NCBI GenBank assembly: GCA_963989385.1
Contig: OZ022511.1
Location: 23,120,503-23,184,502 of the forward strand
DNA: 64,000 bases
Source: Ctena decussata
Taxonomy: Eukaryota; Mollusca; Bivalvia; Lucinida; Lucinidae
Direction of reading: 5' to 3'
Under the pieces are notes generated by a model. That model ran no database searches. It was not told where the DNA came from and was given only the letters and a program-made list of their open reading frames with translations. The translations under genes were made by a program, and so were the position numbers. Within the stretch, counting starts at the first letter, position 1. Each line of letters starts with the position of its first letter. This document shows positions 1 through 11,955 of this stretch, piece after piece.

Positions 1-357
1 TTTGAACGAACAAGAAGATCCTATGGACTATTCAGTGATTGTCTTTTGGAAAACCCTTTTAAGAGGTGGGGGGGGGGCATGGGGGGAGGAGGGTGACTTG
101 AGAATCTTATTTACGTATTTGGAAGAGTCGATAAGATGTCCAAATTTATTGACAATCGTCTTGAATTTCGGTAGCTCTGGACAATTTGCCAGCTCGAGGG
201 GAATTTATGTGTTTGTGGGTTCTGGCTTTGACTTCATGTGAATCAAGTCTTCTATTTTGACCATTATGGGTGGTCCTATACGTGCTGCAATTATCTGAGA
301 TCTGACTCTGTTTTAAATGTGTTTAATTTAAGTTGTGTTGATTTTTCTATCTTTTCA

Positions 358-413
358 TTTTTTATTTTTTTTTTTTTCGTTTTTTTTTTCGTTTTTTTTT
401 TTTTTTTTTTTCT
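358..413. repeat. Poly-T tract
   Basis: Long T-rich run interrupted by single C and CG. The block B counterpart (about 43400) has contracted to a few T residues, showing slippage since duplication. Confidence 0.9.
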
Positions 414-819
414 TTTCACAAGAAAAGTAGAAAAAAGGCAATGATTAGGAACAGATCAATCGAATTCCACATCCTGTCCAGAACATCAAACGGGAACGGG
501 AGACCTACAGCTAAGACGGCGCCAAAATAGAAGGCAAAGCGAAAAGCAAGAGGACAGTTTTTCCCCAATAAATGGCTACAAGGCTATCCTAAACAAATCG
601 AACAACTAAGTCAAATATAAATATAACGCTTACGAACAATTCAAATAAAATGAGCCTTTTATGCATTTAATGCAAAATATATATTTCAACTACGATTTGG
701 CTGTTCCTAAATGGCAAAAATTGCAAAATCTACATTGAATGATTATTAAACTTTAGCAAATTAGGTCATTTCAGTTGTATAATTTGACTTACATGGTCCC
801 CGCTAAGGGGAATACTTTG

Positions 820-863
820 TTCAGTATTTTATTTATTTATCTATTTATTTATTTATTTATTTT
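820..863. repeat. (ATTT)n microsatellite
   Basis: Tetranucleotide repeat of ATTT next to the tRNA-like element. It is also present, with a different copy number, in block B at about 43806-43836. Confidence 0.85.
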
Positions 864-870
864 TCAAAGT

Positions 871-975
871 CTGGACTACCTGGGCGGCCAGGATTCGAAC
901 CTCACGCTGACTACGACAACTCCGCCTAGTTATTCAGCGACACTCGCTTAACCATTTGTGCCACTACACTCCTTA
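871..975 (-). mobile_element. tRNA-derived SINE-like head, copy 1
   Basis: On the minus strand there is a box A-like TGGCACAAATGG and a box B GGTTCGAATCC, the internal RNA polymerase III promoter layout of a tRNA. The arms do not close into a good cloverleaf, so this is a tRNA-derived repeat and not a tRNA gene. Three related copies lie within 1.2 kb, two minus and one plus, which suggests an old tandem or inverted cluster. The specific SINE family is not recognised. Confidence 0.6.
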
Positions 976-1150
976 AAAAAGGAGCTTCATGGGACTATAA
1001 TAAAGTAAAAAGATAGGCAATGGTCAGGAATTAATACATTCAAATCCCAGATTCCGCTCTCAAAACCAATAGGGAAAGAAGCACATACACACAGAAATTG
1101 ACACAAGCTTGATTTCTCTAAATGACCCATCGGATAGGGCAACTCGATAT

Positions 1151-1378
1151 GAGCCGCGACACGACAAAACCAACAATGTGGTTATGCGCCCAGTGAAGAC
1201 TCAGTTCAGCCTGGGCATCTTCCCAGTCCAGTCAGAGTCTTCGTTAAGTGCTTAAAGGGTAGCTAAGGGTCTAAGCTGCGGACAGCGAAGACTCTGATCA
1301 AACTGGGCGGATGCCCAGGCTGATCTGGGTCTGCGTTGGGCGCACAACCACTTTATTGGTTTTGTCGTGTCGCGGCTC
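1151..1378. mobile_element. Palindromic MITE (GAGCCGCGACACG ends), copy 1
   Basis: Long fold-back of 228 bp. The ends read GAGCCGCGACACG and CGTGTCGCGGCTC, and the arms are almost fully complementary (gaagactctgatcagactgg and its complement). It is flanked by ATAT on both sides (1147-1150, 1379-1382). Block B at 44120-44123 holds a single ATAT with no element, which proves insertion after the duplication and defines a 4-bp target duplication. No coding capacity. Confidence 0.93.
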
Positions 1379-1530
1379 ATATAGTTGTGCTTACATAATC
1401 AGAATACTAACGCTTGAAAATATTATTTGATTTGGTTCAAGATTTAACAAAGTTCAACAGACATTCTGGCCCAGAATCATTTTACATTTGCAAGTACATC
1501 AGAAAAAATGTATAGTTGAGAAATAAAGAA

Positions 1531-1630
1531 ATACCCACTGGACGGCTAGGATTCAAACCCACGCCGACTACAAAATCTCCGCCTGGCCATTCAGAGGCAC
1601 CGCTTTACTATTTGCGCCTCCACGCTCCTT
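1531..1630 (-). mobile_element. tRNA-derived SINE-like head, copy 2
   Basis: Same head as 871-975 on the minus strand, with box B decayed to GGTTTGAATCC. The downstream body (about 1383-1530) has relatives at 1700-1880, so the units seem to be arranged head to tail. Confidence 0.55.
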
Positions 1631-1960
1631 AAAAAGGGATTTTTTTTATGGAACAATGTTAAGCTTGATGTCTGAATGACTCGTCAGACAGGGCTACTTG
1701 AATACGTTGTGCTAACACAATCAGGTATATACATGTACGATACCAAAGCTTGGAAATATTACATGATTTAATTTAACATTTTTCAAACTTCAACAGATAT
1801 TCCAGCCCAGGATCATTGTACCGATGTAAGTACATACAAAAAAGTGTATAGTTGAGAAAGAAATAAGTACCCACTGGGCGGCCAGGATTCGAAACCACAA
1901 CTTAATCGAGTAGCCCTATCCGATGGTTCATTCAGGGAAATCAAGCAAAACATTGTTCTA

Positions 1961-2060
1961 AGGAGTATAGTGGCGCAAATGGTTAAGCGGCGTCTTTGAG
2001 TGGCTAGGCGGAGTTTTCATAGTCGGTGTGGGTTGGAGTCCTGGCCGCCCAGTGGGTACA
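1961..2060 (+). mobile_element. tRNA-derived SINE-like head, copy 3
   Basis: Plus-strand copy of the same tRNA-like head (box A-like TGGCGCAAATGG; box B decayed to GGTTGGAGTCC), followed by a pyrimidine-rich then TA-rich tail. Its block B partner is 44703-44800. Confidence 0.55.
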
Positions 2061-2593
2061 TCTTTATTTCTCTTTTATATTCTATATATATACATATAGA
2101 TCTATATATTTGTATATATTAAGCATGCGTCAGATTATCAGATTTATATCTTCATTTAAGACGTGGAAGATTTTTTTTCTGTTGAATGTGTAACCTTCCA
2201 CGAAGTAAACACTGCAAAAAATAATTTAAATATAGACTTAATCAGTAGATAAGAGTACGCTGCAAAACAAAATTAATCAAAAAGATTAAAGAAAGAAACG
2301 GTATAATAACGAAATTTAAAACAAACCGTGCCTCTATCTTTCATCTATATCCATGACAAGATAATATGACAGGACAATTTTCATATCAGACTTTTTCTTC
2401 AAGCCGAGAAAATGCCTTTCATCCTATCGTGTCTGTATAAGTTATATATGGTCTTACTGATTAACTGACAGTGGTTTATGGGCAGTATGTCCCAATTACA
2501 GGAAAAAGTATATTGTGATTAACATTCGAATGCAAGTTACATCTTTAATGCTACACCAACATCAGTAGACGTATCGTGAATCGATGCTTAATT

Positions 2594-2818
2594 GAGCCGC
2601 GACACGACAAAACCAACAAAGTGGTATTTGCACCCGATGAAGACTCAGATCAGCCAAGTCTGATCAGAGTTTGCGCCTTCCGCATGGAGCTAATTTAACC
2701 ACTGAGCTACCCTTTAAGCGCACAGCGAAGACTTTGGTTAGACTAGGCGGATGCCCAGCTGATCTGAGTCTTCACTGGGCGCATATGCCACTTTGTTGGT
2801 TTTGTTATGTCGCGGCTC
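2594..2818. mobile_element. Palindromic MITE, copy 2
   Basis: Same fold-back family as 1151-1378, 225 bp, flanked by AATT (2590-2593 and 2819-2822). It is present at the same place in block B (45332-45556), so this insertion predates the duplication. Confidence 0.9.
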
Positions 2819-3639
2819 AATTTATACTAACAGACCTGCGAACACTTTCAGGGAAAACAATTCCGCCACCTTCATGGTTACAAACTTATTAAATTGGAAC
2901 CAGCTGCTCCATTATTCTATTTTATCCCATATACACCATGGGTGATCCTGTTCTCAGCTACCCTAGTTGTGTTGGCAAAGTCTGTCCATTTCCACTTTTT
3001 TGAGGCGCAGCCTCGTATAATTTCGATATTGTTCTACATTCCACAAGATTCCATTGGTCAAATAACGCGTATGTCAAAATTTAGCCAATAATATCAAAGG
3101 TCACTGAATATTTAATCTTCGTTTTTTTTTTCCGTCGTACTGCACTGTGAATACTAGCATAATGTCTTATATTAATTCAAACTGTTTCTCTTGTTTGTAA
3201 CTTGACAATAGACATGTTATCAAAAACAGACGCAGATATTCAAAATTTTCTTTTTTTTTCGTCGTAGATCTACTTTCGATTTCTACTTTCGGTTTAATAC
3301 ACACAAACAACATGTTGATAACTATTTCAAATCAGGTTAATTTCAAGATTGACCACGGTCCATTTTGAAATTCCTAATTGGACAGCTCAATTTTGAGATA
3401 GGTCATTGTCGCTACCCAGTGTCAAAGTTAGGGTTGTGGGTGCCTACCGGCATAGCTTATTTATTCATGAAAGTTATTGTCAAATCTTCAACCAGAGACA
3501 TAAAACCCACTTCCAGTTAATCTGCGCCGATTATCTTTTTTGAAAGATTTTTCTTGTTAACACTGTCTTCCTTCCTCTTCTTCTGTCTACTCTGCTTCCT
3601 TTATACTTTGTCTGTTCCCAGTAGAGTGAAACGATAGAA

Positions 3640-4047
3640 AGTGATCTGGAATTAATACAAACAGCCCCATATCCCTCGCCCAAAACTAAAAGGGAAAGAA
3701 CTACAATCATTAATTAATAGCATTTCATGAAAGGCACGCATGTTAAACCGAATATATTTTTTCTGGACAGGTGGTCACTCAGGTATTCCAAATAAAAGCA
3801 CCACTTGCACACGAGGTGAACAAAAGCACCGACATCAAACAACAAGGTATACTCAGGAACCACAACGAAGGAACCGCCTTGGAACGGGTCAGTATAAACA
3901 ACCCGAGGGAGCGGGCTTAAAATTTGCTAAGACAGGCTACCATGAGATGTGGCCACACTTCGTTACTTTCCATTTCTTTACCATGGCCAGGAGGAGATCC
4001 ACGTTTCACAAACATAAATAAATGCATGAAATTAGTGCGCACATTAG
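3640..4047 (-). mobile_element. Retroelement non-coding remnant
   Basis: Degenerate relative of the 3' non-coding region of the retroelement at 62152-63353. It shares the order 'aattaatacaa..cccat', 'ggtggtcactcag', 'aggaaccacaacgaagg', 'ccgccttggaacgg'. Shared with block B (about 46360-46745). No coding sequence. Confidence 0.55.
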
Positions 4048-4052
4048 TTTTA

Positions 4053-4143
4053 TTATTTGTAATCTTAGTTGTTTCCAACTATGGTTTGAGGGCTGGATTT
4101 GGATTTTGATTGTTTCAGTTCCTGGTCGTTGCATACTTTTTAC
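4053..4143 (+). mobile_element. 91-bp 3'-end-only retroelement insertion
   Basis: Near-identical to the last ~91 bases of the retroelement copy ending at 34337 and of the two units at 62152-63353. It is flanked by TTTTA on both sides (4048-4052, 4144-4148). Block B has the empty site (TTTTA once, about 46770). An extremely 5'-truncated copy with a short target duplication is what target-primed reverse transcription would leave. Confidence 0.85.
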
Positions 4144-4559
4144 TTTTACCTTTGATTTACGCCGAGCATCAGCCCGGCTTATCTATTTAACGTTGACTTT
4201 GTAAAGTATAGATGTTCTTGCAACCCATTTTCTTTCTTCTTATTTTTGAGACCACCAGTGGGGGTGGGGTTACCTAATATTATATATTTTTATTGGAAAA
4301 ATGCATGTGTTGCTACAACGGTTAGGAACAGGAAACACTTTGTTGAGTGAGTTAGTAGGTTTGTGGTGATCCGAGTTTGAAGGATTAGAGTAATGATAAT
4401 AATCATAATAATGATGCTAATAATAATAATTATGATAACAGATCTTAGCCTCTGCGGACCCAGTTTGACTTGATGTATGTCGGACATCGAATATTTACAG
4501 GCGATTTACAGTATTCAGTTTGAAGAAGACGATAACGGTATAACCACTTAGTTAAAGTA

Positions 4560-4916
4560 TTTTTCAATTTTAAAGAGTAACTACACTTCAGGAACTGACT
4601 GAATCAGATCTCAAACTCTATCCCAAACATCAAAGGGAAAGATTGACAAAGACATCCAATCAAACAATAAATTACAAGTGATAAGCCGAGTCAGCAGCTC
4701 TTTCCCAAATAGGTGGCAACTCAGCTATTTTTACTGAACTAAATAATTTAGACCAACAGAAGGGTCACAACAGACAAAGCAAATAATACGAAAAACATTT
4801 AACAACTATTTTTACCTATTTTCTATTTTATTATAGAAGGGTTAAAATGAGAACGCAATAAATTAAACAGCACCGAACATAAAACAAATGCAAACGCAAC
4901 GAAAGTACCACCAAGA
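4560..4916 (-). mobile_element. Retroelement non-coding remnant
   Basis: Matches the 3' region of the block B-specific insertion at 51485-52528 (starting tttaaagagtaactacactt). Block B carries the same fragment but has lost about 340 bp corresponding to roughly 4885-5226, which removes its end. Confidence 0.7.
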
Positions 4917-5835
4917 CCATTTTTACCCCTTTGCGTCTATCCATATTAGAACCCGGTCTCATTATAAGCAAAAAAAGGGAGCTAATAAAAATTGTATAAT
5001 ATGTTACAAGTCGCATTGTTAATTTAATTTTACTAGCATTGTAATGGTAACTTTTTATGTAACACATTGAATATTTCAAGTAAATATTAATAAATATTTG
5101 TCTAAATAATACATCTGCACATGGAATGCAAAATAAGATCACGCTTTTTAAACTATCACAATTTGTCAATTTGACAAAAGTTCAATACGCATCTGCGTAT
5201 TTGCGTAAAGATAACTGCCTGATTGGTAATAGCAGGGAAGTCAGCTAAAAGAAGACAAAAACCAGAGCAGCTCTAAAATGCATTTTAATGATGCATGTTT
5301 GTATTACATTTGCCCAGTGTATACAAAACAGAAAACGAAAGCCACCAAATACTTATCTGGAGAACACAATATAAATCAAATTGACCTTTGCTAGTGTCAA
5401 TATTCTTTAGTATGTCCACAGTCTCAGGTCGCAAAAATTGAATGTAGCTTAGTTTCCCGGCGTATTGATGCTGTGCATCAATGTTTTCTTGTTCAAGAGA
5501 TATGTTGCTGTTATCTCGCAAAGGGGTTGAATTTATTTGGAGTTATTTTGAATGTAGAATTCCGCTTAAGCCGGTGCTAGGGGGCGAGCTTCAAAAGCAT
5601 CAAACTATTTATAACTTATTCATATGCTCCATTTGCTTCCTATTTTGTTGTGGTGTGCAATAGAAAATAGATAAAAAAAGGTGTTTTATTAGAGCAGGCA
5701 CTTGACGTCTAAACAACGCCAATCCAACATTTATGCGATGCTGTTACAACGCATCGTCGTCGGTACAACGACATTACGAAGTCAGGTGCCCACTTGGATA
5801 TGTTTTATTTCAGAAATAAATGTCATTTTTCAGAT

Positions 5836-5940
5836 GTTCATGGAAGTATGAACGCAATAGGTTTCGTGCAAAATAAGAGACGCCCGATAGGCGTCACGTA
5901 AACTTTGCACGGAAACAGTTGCGTTCGTACTTTCATGAAC
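5836..5940. repeat. Short fold-back element
   Basis: Inverted repeat with arms beginning GTTCATGGAAGTATGAACGC and ending in the near-complement, and a small GC-rich loop (gacgcccgataggcgtc). Present in block B at 48121-48225. Probably a small MITE; no target duplication identified. Confidence 0.7.
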
Positions 5941-6704
5941 AGCCGAAATATAAAGTTTATTTTTATATTTATACTCTTTCACATCTATTTTGTTACTTAT
6001 TCGTGAAGTTTTTACTTATTTAACGTCAAGTAAAGGACGAAAAGTTATAAATCAACAGGTTTGGTTATGACGTTCAACATCCGTCACTGACATGACGTAT
6101 ATCGAACGTTACGTCGGCCAGGCCCGTATTGTGGTCTACCTTTATCCACGTTTCTTCTCTCCGTGGCTTTGATGAAAATTGTTTTTCCATCACTGGGTAT
6201 CTTCATCAAATCCGATTTGATTTACAAGCTAATGTATGAGAGAGTAAAAGTGGCTAAAGTTCCCAAATCATTAGTCCGACTTCGTAAATCGTATAAACAT
6301 TGATAACTCCGAAATATTTTAGATACATAGACATGAACTCCAAATCAACGATTTCGTAGTGCTAGATTAATGGGTGAATTGACGCCTTTGTGTAAATTAA
6401 CGGATGTTAACAATGACATTTTTGGAATGTTTATTCTTCTTTTTAAGACTGATATACTATAACTCAAAGGCAAAAAACATTAACGTTTGATTTATTTATC
6501 ATTTTCTCTTCAGTCATGGTGTTAATTAGTGCGAAAAGTCAAACGAAATGATCTGATAAAGTATGGTTCATTATACATTCAACGGCAATGTATGTTCATG
6601 AACATCTTTGTCAACAAAAATTTAAATGATAGAAAACTTTACCTTCGTATCTGGCTTGCTTGGACACCGGTAACTCCTCCTACGAAGGTTTTAAACTATG
6701 AAGA

Positions 6705-6705
<1 letters not shown>

Positions 6706-6754
<49 letters not shown>
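6706..6754. repeat. (GT)n microsatellite
   Basis: Uninterrupted GT run. The block B counterpart (about 49539-49576) is shorter and interrupted. Confidence 0.95.
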
Positions 6755-6756
<2 letters not shown>

Positions 6757-7330
6757 TCAAGTTCCACGGACATGCATCTCTTTAATGAGCCTTATTTTTC
6801 TGTCGTTCTCCCTGCTGCCCTCCTAGCACTATTCTTTATCGTCAGGATACAGTAAAACATTTAAATTTGGCGTTTACTTTATTTTAGCCATATTGGCAAA
6901 AAAGAAGAAAATCACCAAATTAAAATGCCGCCACTTACCGTGGGAGAAAATTTCTAAATAACTACCTTTGATATATAATATATTCCACTTTACTTAATAT
7001 CAAAGAGCCAATACACATCAAATATATTAGTACAAACAACAAGCGAGAGGAATGTTAATTAGGCATGCCATACTAAGTAAGACCTAAGCCTACTGTTTAA
7101 AACAAACGGCACACAAACAACCATTTACTGTAAAACGTTTCAGTACGGAAAATGTACCACGATAATGAAAAAGAATTGTAATTACTGTATTCAGCATGAC
7201 AACGTAGAACTTGGACCAAGGTGGCCAACATGATGTCGGCAAAAATGCTTTTCTTCCGAAACTATAACAAAGTAAAGAGGAAAATTCTCAGGAACTGCAA
7301 CAATTCAATTGCAGACCGAACCCACAAGAA

Positions 7331-9558
7331 CAGGGTGTTAAGAAAGTTCGAAGACATTACAATATTGCTTATAACTTCAGAAGTTACATTTATTAACTCC
7401 TAAAACTTTACAGGTTTCAAGAACTATTCAATGTTAAAGGATCCACAATGTAAAAACTTTTACAACCGTACTTTACTGTAATAAAATAAGCAGTTCATAC
7501 CCAAGGCGTCAAAGTTGCCTGCTATATATTATGGATTTTACGCATAAAGGTGTGGCATATTAAACTGTTATTCGTTCTTATCCCCAGTGAATCATAATTT
7601 TAAAACTAACTTAAGTAATAGAGACTAAGCCAAACAGTGTTTTATTACTTACAGCTTGTAAGGAATCGTAGACAACATGCACATTTTGACAGATGATTCA
7701 CTGACATGAATTAGTAGATGAGGCATTAATATTTGGCAAAGGGGGTGGGGGTAATGAATTAACATCTTGAATGAAACTTGAAATTAAAAGTTGACATAAA
7801 TTCATTTATATCATGGAGTGGTCCTTAGAGATAAGGGACACAAGAATAAAATTTCTAAATATTTATGGTTTATCAGTAAATTATTATATATTTGAAATTT
7901 TACCACCTAAAAGTCAAATTATGCAAATGTATTGATCAAATAGCATTTATACTACAATAATGCATCTAAATAGCAAAAAAATGTTAATTACAGGATTTTA
8001 CGCCAGTATAAAATATTTCAAGTGTTTCCTAAATGATTTCATATTCTTACCTAATTTGTTTCAAAACAACCAGGTTTTAGTGCAAATTTCAATGCAAAAT
8101 GAATTTGGAGTTAAATCTAAAGAGTAATTTGTTAAGAGTGATTTTGCAAAACAGTATGAAAAGAAACATCAGATCAAATGTTTATGCTCGATGTGAGAAC
8201 TAATCTAATAACAAGAGACTAAAAGAAATCTTCAAAATGCCTCTGTGTTTACAAATACTAATATAGATTCTATCCCTACCCCCTAAAATTTAAAGTTTCG
8301 ATTGAGAATGGGGGGTACCCTTTCAATTTAGTAAAAAAATTCATACTAAACCGTCGGAAAATAATAAAAACTAAAAAAAAACTTGAAAATATTTCCTGCA
8401 ATACCAGTACTTTTACATCTTAAATAGTTCTATAAGTTTCGATAAACCAAGCTCTTAAGATGCCGAACTCTAATGCAAATCAAACTTTTGCCTTCACCAT
8501 TGTCAGCCCTGTAGAGGGTGTGCCCATGGCAATTCAGATTTTCTCGTCATTTTGAAATCGAAAAAGAATTTATTTGTTGCATAGCTTTGGTAGTGCTTCC
8601 TATATCACGCATACATAGTTTTGCAAAAATCATAACAAGATTAAGGTGGTGATAATCACTGATTTGGGACAAAGACAAAAATCTGCATAAAATACTCAAA
8701 ATAACACTGATCTTTCCAAAACTTAGCAGATACCTTCTTTATGTTGTTTCCCATAATTTAGAACCCCAAAATGCAAAATTTGTTAATGTTAAAAAGTGTT
8801 TTTATAAGAGAAGATCAAAGGGTGATTTTCTGCGAATAAATCTGAAAAAATAATATCATTAGTGGAAATATACTTAGTGCTTAGAGTACCTTGTTGCATA
8901 ATGGGTAGCGTCCTAGCAATTATTTTTTCAAACCCTTTCACACATTATCAGGCTGAGCAGATGGAAAAAGATGCAGTCTGTGTCCAATTTTTTTTGTCAA
9001 AACACACAGGTGAGACAGGTGAGACTATTTAAACAAGGTTGAACAATTTCATCTACACACCACTGATCATGTCAGTAATGTATTATTTATATTGTAGGTG
9101 TTAACATAGGTATGCTTGCCTACCCGATATTTAATAAATGCGTCCAGTGTACATTTACTTTGTACATGGTTGAACATTCGAGAAAAAGCTACCGTTTTCA
9201 TCTGGTCTACATTACAATTTGAGAAAGCGTTGGAATAAATAATTGCTAGGACGCTCTTCATTATGCAATAATGCACCTTTAGCACTATGTAGATTTTCAA
9301 TAACGATATAATTTTTTCAGATTTATTCGCAGAAAATTACCCTTTGATCTTTCCTTATAAAAACACTTTTTTAAGCAGCATGTATCTCTTTTTTGTATTC
9401 TAAGCTGTAAAGAACGACAAAAATAAGAAGTCTGCTAACTTTCAGGGAGATACATTACTTTTTATGGTTTTATGCAGATTTTTACATTTACCATAAATCA
9501 CCACCTGAAGCTTTTAGTCTGAGTTTAAATAATGTCTACGAACTTTCTTAACACCCTG
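7331..9558. mobile_element. 2.2-kb TA-flanked DNA transposon remnant
   Basis: Terminal inverted repeats begin CAGGGTGTTAAGAAAGTTCG on the left. The exact complement closes the right end at 9558, and similarity extends about 30 bp inward (..agacatta). The right flank is TA (9559-9560). The left flank is AA, where block B's empty site (50164-50165) reads TA, consistent with a TA target duplication and one later mutation. A TA target and short inverted repeats suggest the Tc1/mariner superfamily (inference). No transposase-like frame was found, so it is non-autonomous. It hosts the nested element at 8643-9506. Confidence 0.85.
8643..9506. mobile_element. ~860-bp fold-back element, nested copy
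   Basis: Ends AGGTGGTGAT / ATCACCACCT. The two arms are imperfect complements over several hundred bases: TATAAGAGAAGATCAAAGGG near 8810 matches the complement near 9350. Related copies are at 11956-12807 and 53379-54230. The small open frames inside are shadows of the arms. Confidence 0.8.
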
Positions 9559-10694
9559 TATTTAACAGTATCTGCAGTGTGTTACGAGAAAAGAGTGCAA
9601 GAGATCATCCGGAAAAATATGACACTTCAGGTGTGGGTGACAATACATGAAAGTTTTAACGTCGGAGAAAAATGTCAGAATATCATAATATCAATAAATC
9701 TAACATGACGTTAATGTTTTCCCCACTACCCGTATAGGATACTGTGTTGTGATAAATGACGTTTCTAACGCTCGGCGTGCACATATTGCTACTTGATGAC
9801 GTCAGACTTAAACGTTTTTACTTCTACTGACGTACGCCTCAAAAGAGTCCACCAGAAAACATCGCTATATCGCTTGTGTCTAGCTAGGCCTTTCCTTTCG
9901 GAAGAAACCAGAGGTAGGACATTCTGAAAATTAACAACATAAATCCGACCGCCAGGGGTAAATAATTTCTGACAAAAAGAAATTGTCCTTTAAATGCTTC
10001 TCTAGCATCAGTACACCCTTACAAAAGCAAAACGCGTACAAAATAGTTCTGGATATGAGCATTCACCCCAACACACTATGTCAATATACACCAGGTACAT
10101 TTCTCTGAATGAACAATTGAATTACTGGGGGTAGAGATTATGTTACTGTATAGAATCATTATTGCACTATCAACAGAAACAAAGCAAGTGCAATTCAATG
10201 CAAATGAACTAGGGATGCATCAGTATAAAAAATAACGAAGAATAACTGTTGAAGATAATGATGAGGTATTATGTTTTTTTTAATTTCTGACACGTAAACG
10301 ATTGTAAAAAGCTGAGAAAATAAAGAAACATGCCATAAGCACGGCAGACCAAATATTAACCTCAAAATAAATTTGAATGGTGAGCTTATCAGTTTTGTTG
10401 AGGAACAATGGTCACAAATAACACTTTTAATCATGTAGCTGTACAAACAATGACTATAGTTTCAAACATGTATAAATAGTAGACATGGAAACAAGCAGAT
10501 AATTTGGTATTAAGAAAAAAGACAAGAACACAGGTACTTCTATGCAATGCTTATTCATAGTTCACAGTCAGCTGCCTAATTTAAAAGGAAATAGCTGCCT
10601 AGCATGCCTGTTTCTGCTGTGAACAAAGATACAATACAATTTTTAAAATTCAGCTTATTAAGATTTTAATGAGGCAAAAATAGGTGGTCGAAAA
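9559..10694. other. Unique block A sequence, no gene seen
   Basis: Shared with block B (50164-50425, 51090-51484 and 52529-53017). The site around 10187 is the empty counterpart of the block B retroelement insertion at 51485-52528. No convincing coding frame. Confidence 0.6.
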
Positions 10695-10696
10695 TA

Positions 10697-11627
10697 TACT
10701 GAACAAAAATAAAAACTTGACGGTTTTTATTTCTTAATTCCGACCAGGCTAGCAAATTTGTAATGCATATATGTTTTTTTTCGAGTTTGACAGACGTCTG
10801 ATTACTTAAGTCATGAAAAATTATTGGTAAATTTTCGTCCTGTTCGGAGTTATCTAACCTTATTCTAATTTAATAATTTAGAACAGAACTCTAATTTGCG
10901 CATGCGCAGAAGGAAGTTCTCTTGTACGCAATAAACAGTAGTTCCAGTACGCACAGAAAACACTTAAAACGCTCATGTTCATTGTAATCACAACCTGAAA
11001 ATAACGTTTAAAGTTTCAAAAATTTCAGATTATCTCCCTTTGAATTAAACATATAGAGATATTTGAGATGCCATAGCTTCCATACCAATGCGTCTTTCTT
11101 GTAATTTTGTTCGAGATTTGTTTGACTGTGTTGCAAACTCAATGTCTTTATTACTCAGTGAATTTATTTGAAAGCCATTTCTTAAGCTGCCATACACTCT
11201 TTAATGTGTAATGGGAATTCCATTGAAACTGGATTTCTGATATCATAATGGTTCGGACTGAGGTTTTTTGTCTGGTCCTCACGGCCTCCTACTCGACCGT
11301 GCATCGGCATAATTTAGATTATGAGTCCATACAGATTGGATTTAATAATGGAAAGGAATGCCAACAAAATTGTTATCATTGAAGCAGATTTTAACAATTT
11401 TTAATTCGGTAATTGTTTGGTTTTGAGCATAGAAAACAGAAACGTATCCCTGTGACGTTTACAATAGCCTCAATTTTGCTGTATTTAAAGAATCTTGAAT
11501 TTTGTGTGACTATGATATTACAGAATGATTGCTTTTTCTTAAATTAAAAGAATTTCCCTGTTTCACACTTTCTCGACTTCCGTAGGATGCAATATAGCGA
11601 GTGTCAAGTTTTTATTTTTGCTAAGTA
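10697..11627. mobile_element. 931-bp TA-flanked non-autonomous transposon
   Basis: Inverted ends TACTGAACAAAAATAAAAAC on the left and, as complement on the right, TACTTAGCAAAAATAAAAAC. Flanked by TA (10695-10696, 11628-11629). Block B has a single TA at 53018-53019 and no element, so it inserted after duplication. No transposase frame; Tc1/mariner-like by target choice (inference). Confidence 0.85.
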
Positions 11628-11955
11628 TAGATTGTGGGTTGTGCTGGGATATAAGATGTATAGAAAGCTTAAAAATGCACCCCATCCTCCGCCCCACACC
11701 CATGATAACGGAGACAAACATATAAGTTATCCTCATGGAGGAGCATTTATACGTCTTTCAGCTAGACCGTCTCATTCAACTGGTGTTTCGTCCTATCTTG
11801 GACTCAAATAGTGCTCACGGTACGAGTTGCGAACGTATATGCGCATAGCAAGTCTGTACATTAAAACAAAAACGGCTAGAACTTGATGAGCCCTCGGTAC
11901 ACTGATTAGCCATTAGAAATTTAAAGGCGCTAGGCAAATGTTCTAGCAAGCTTTA

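Noticed and set aside
2..241. 79-codon frame at the left edge and its copy at 43043-43282
   Set aside because: Contains a slipping poly-G tract that changes length between the copies; no homology recognised.
2894..3091. 65-codon frame conserved between blocks A and B (45632-45829)
   Set aside because: The blocks are recent copies, so conservation carries no information. The sequence has no recognisable domain, and changes do not favour silent positions.
6529..6756. 75-codon frame ending in a Cys-Val repeat
   Set aside because: The end is a translated GT microsatellite.
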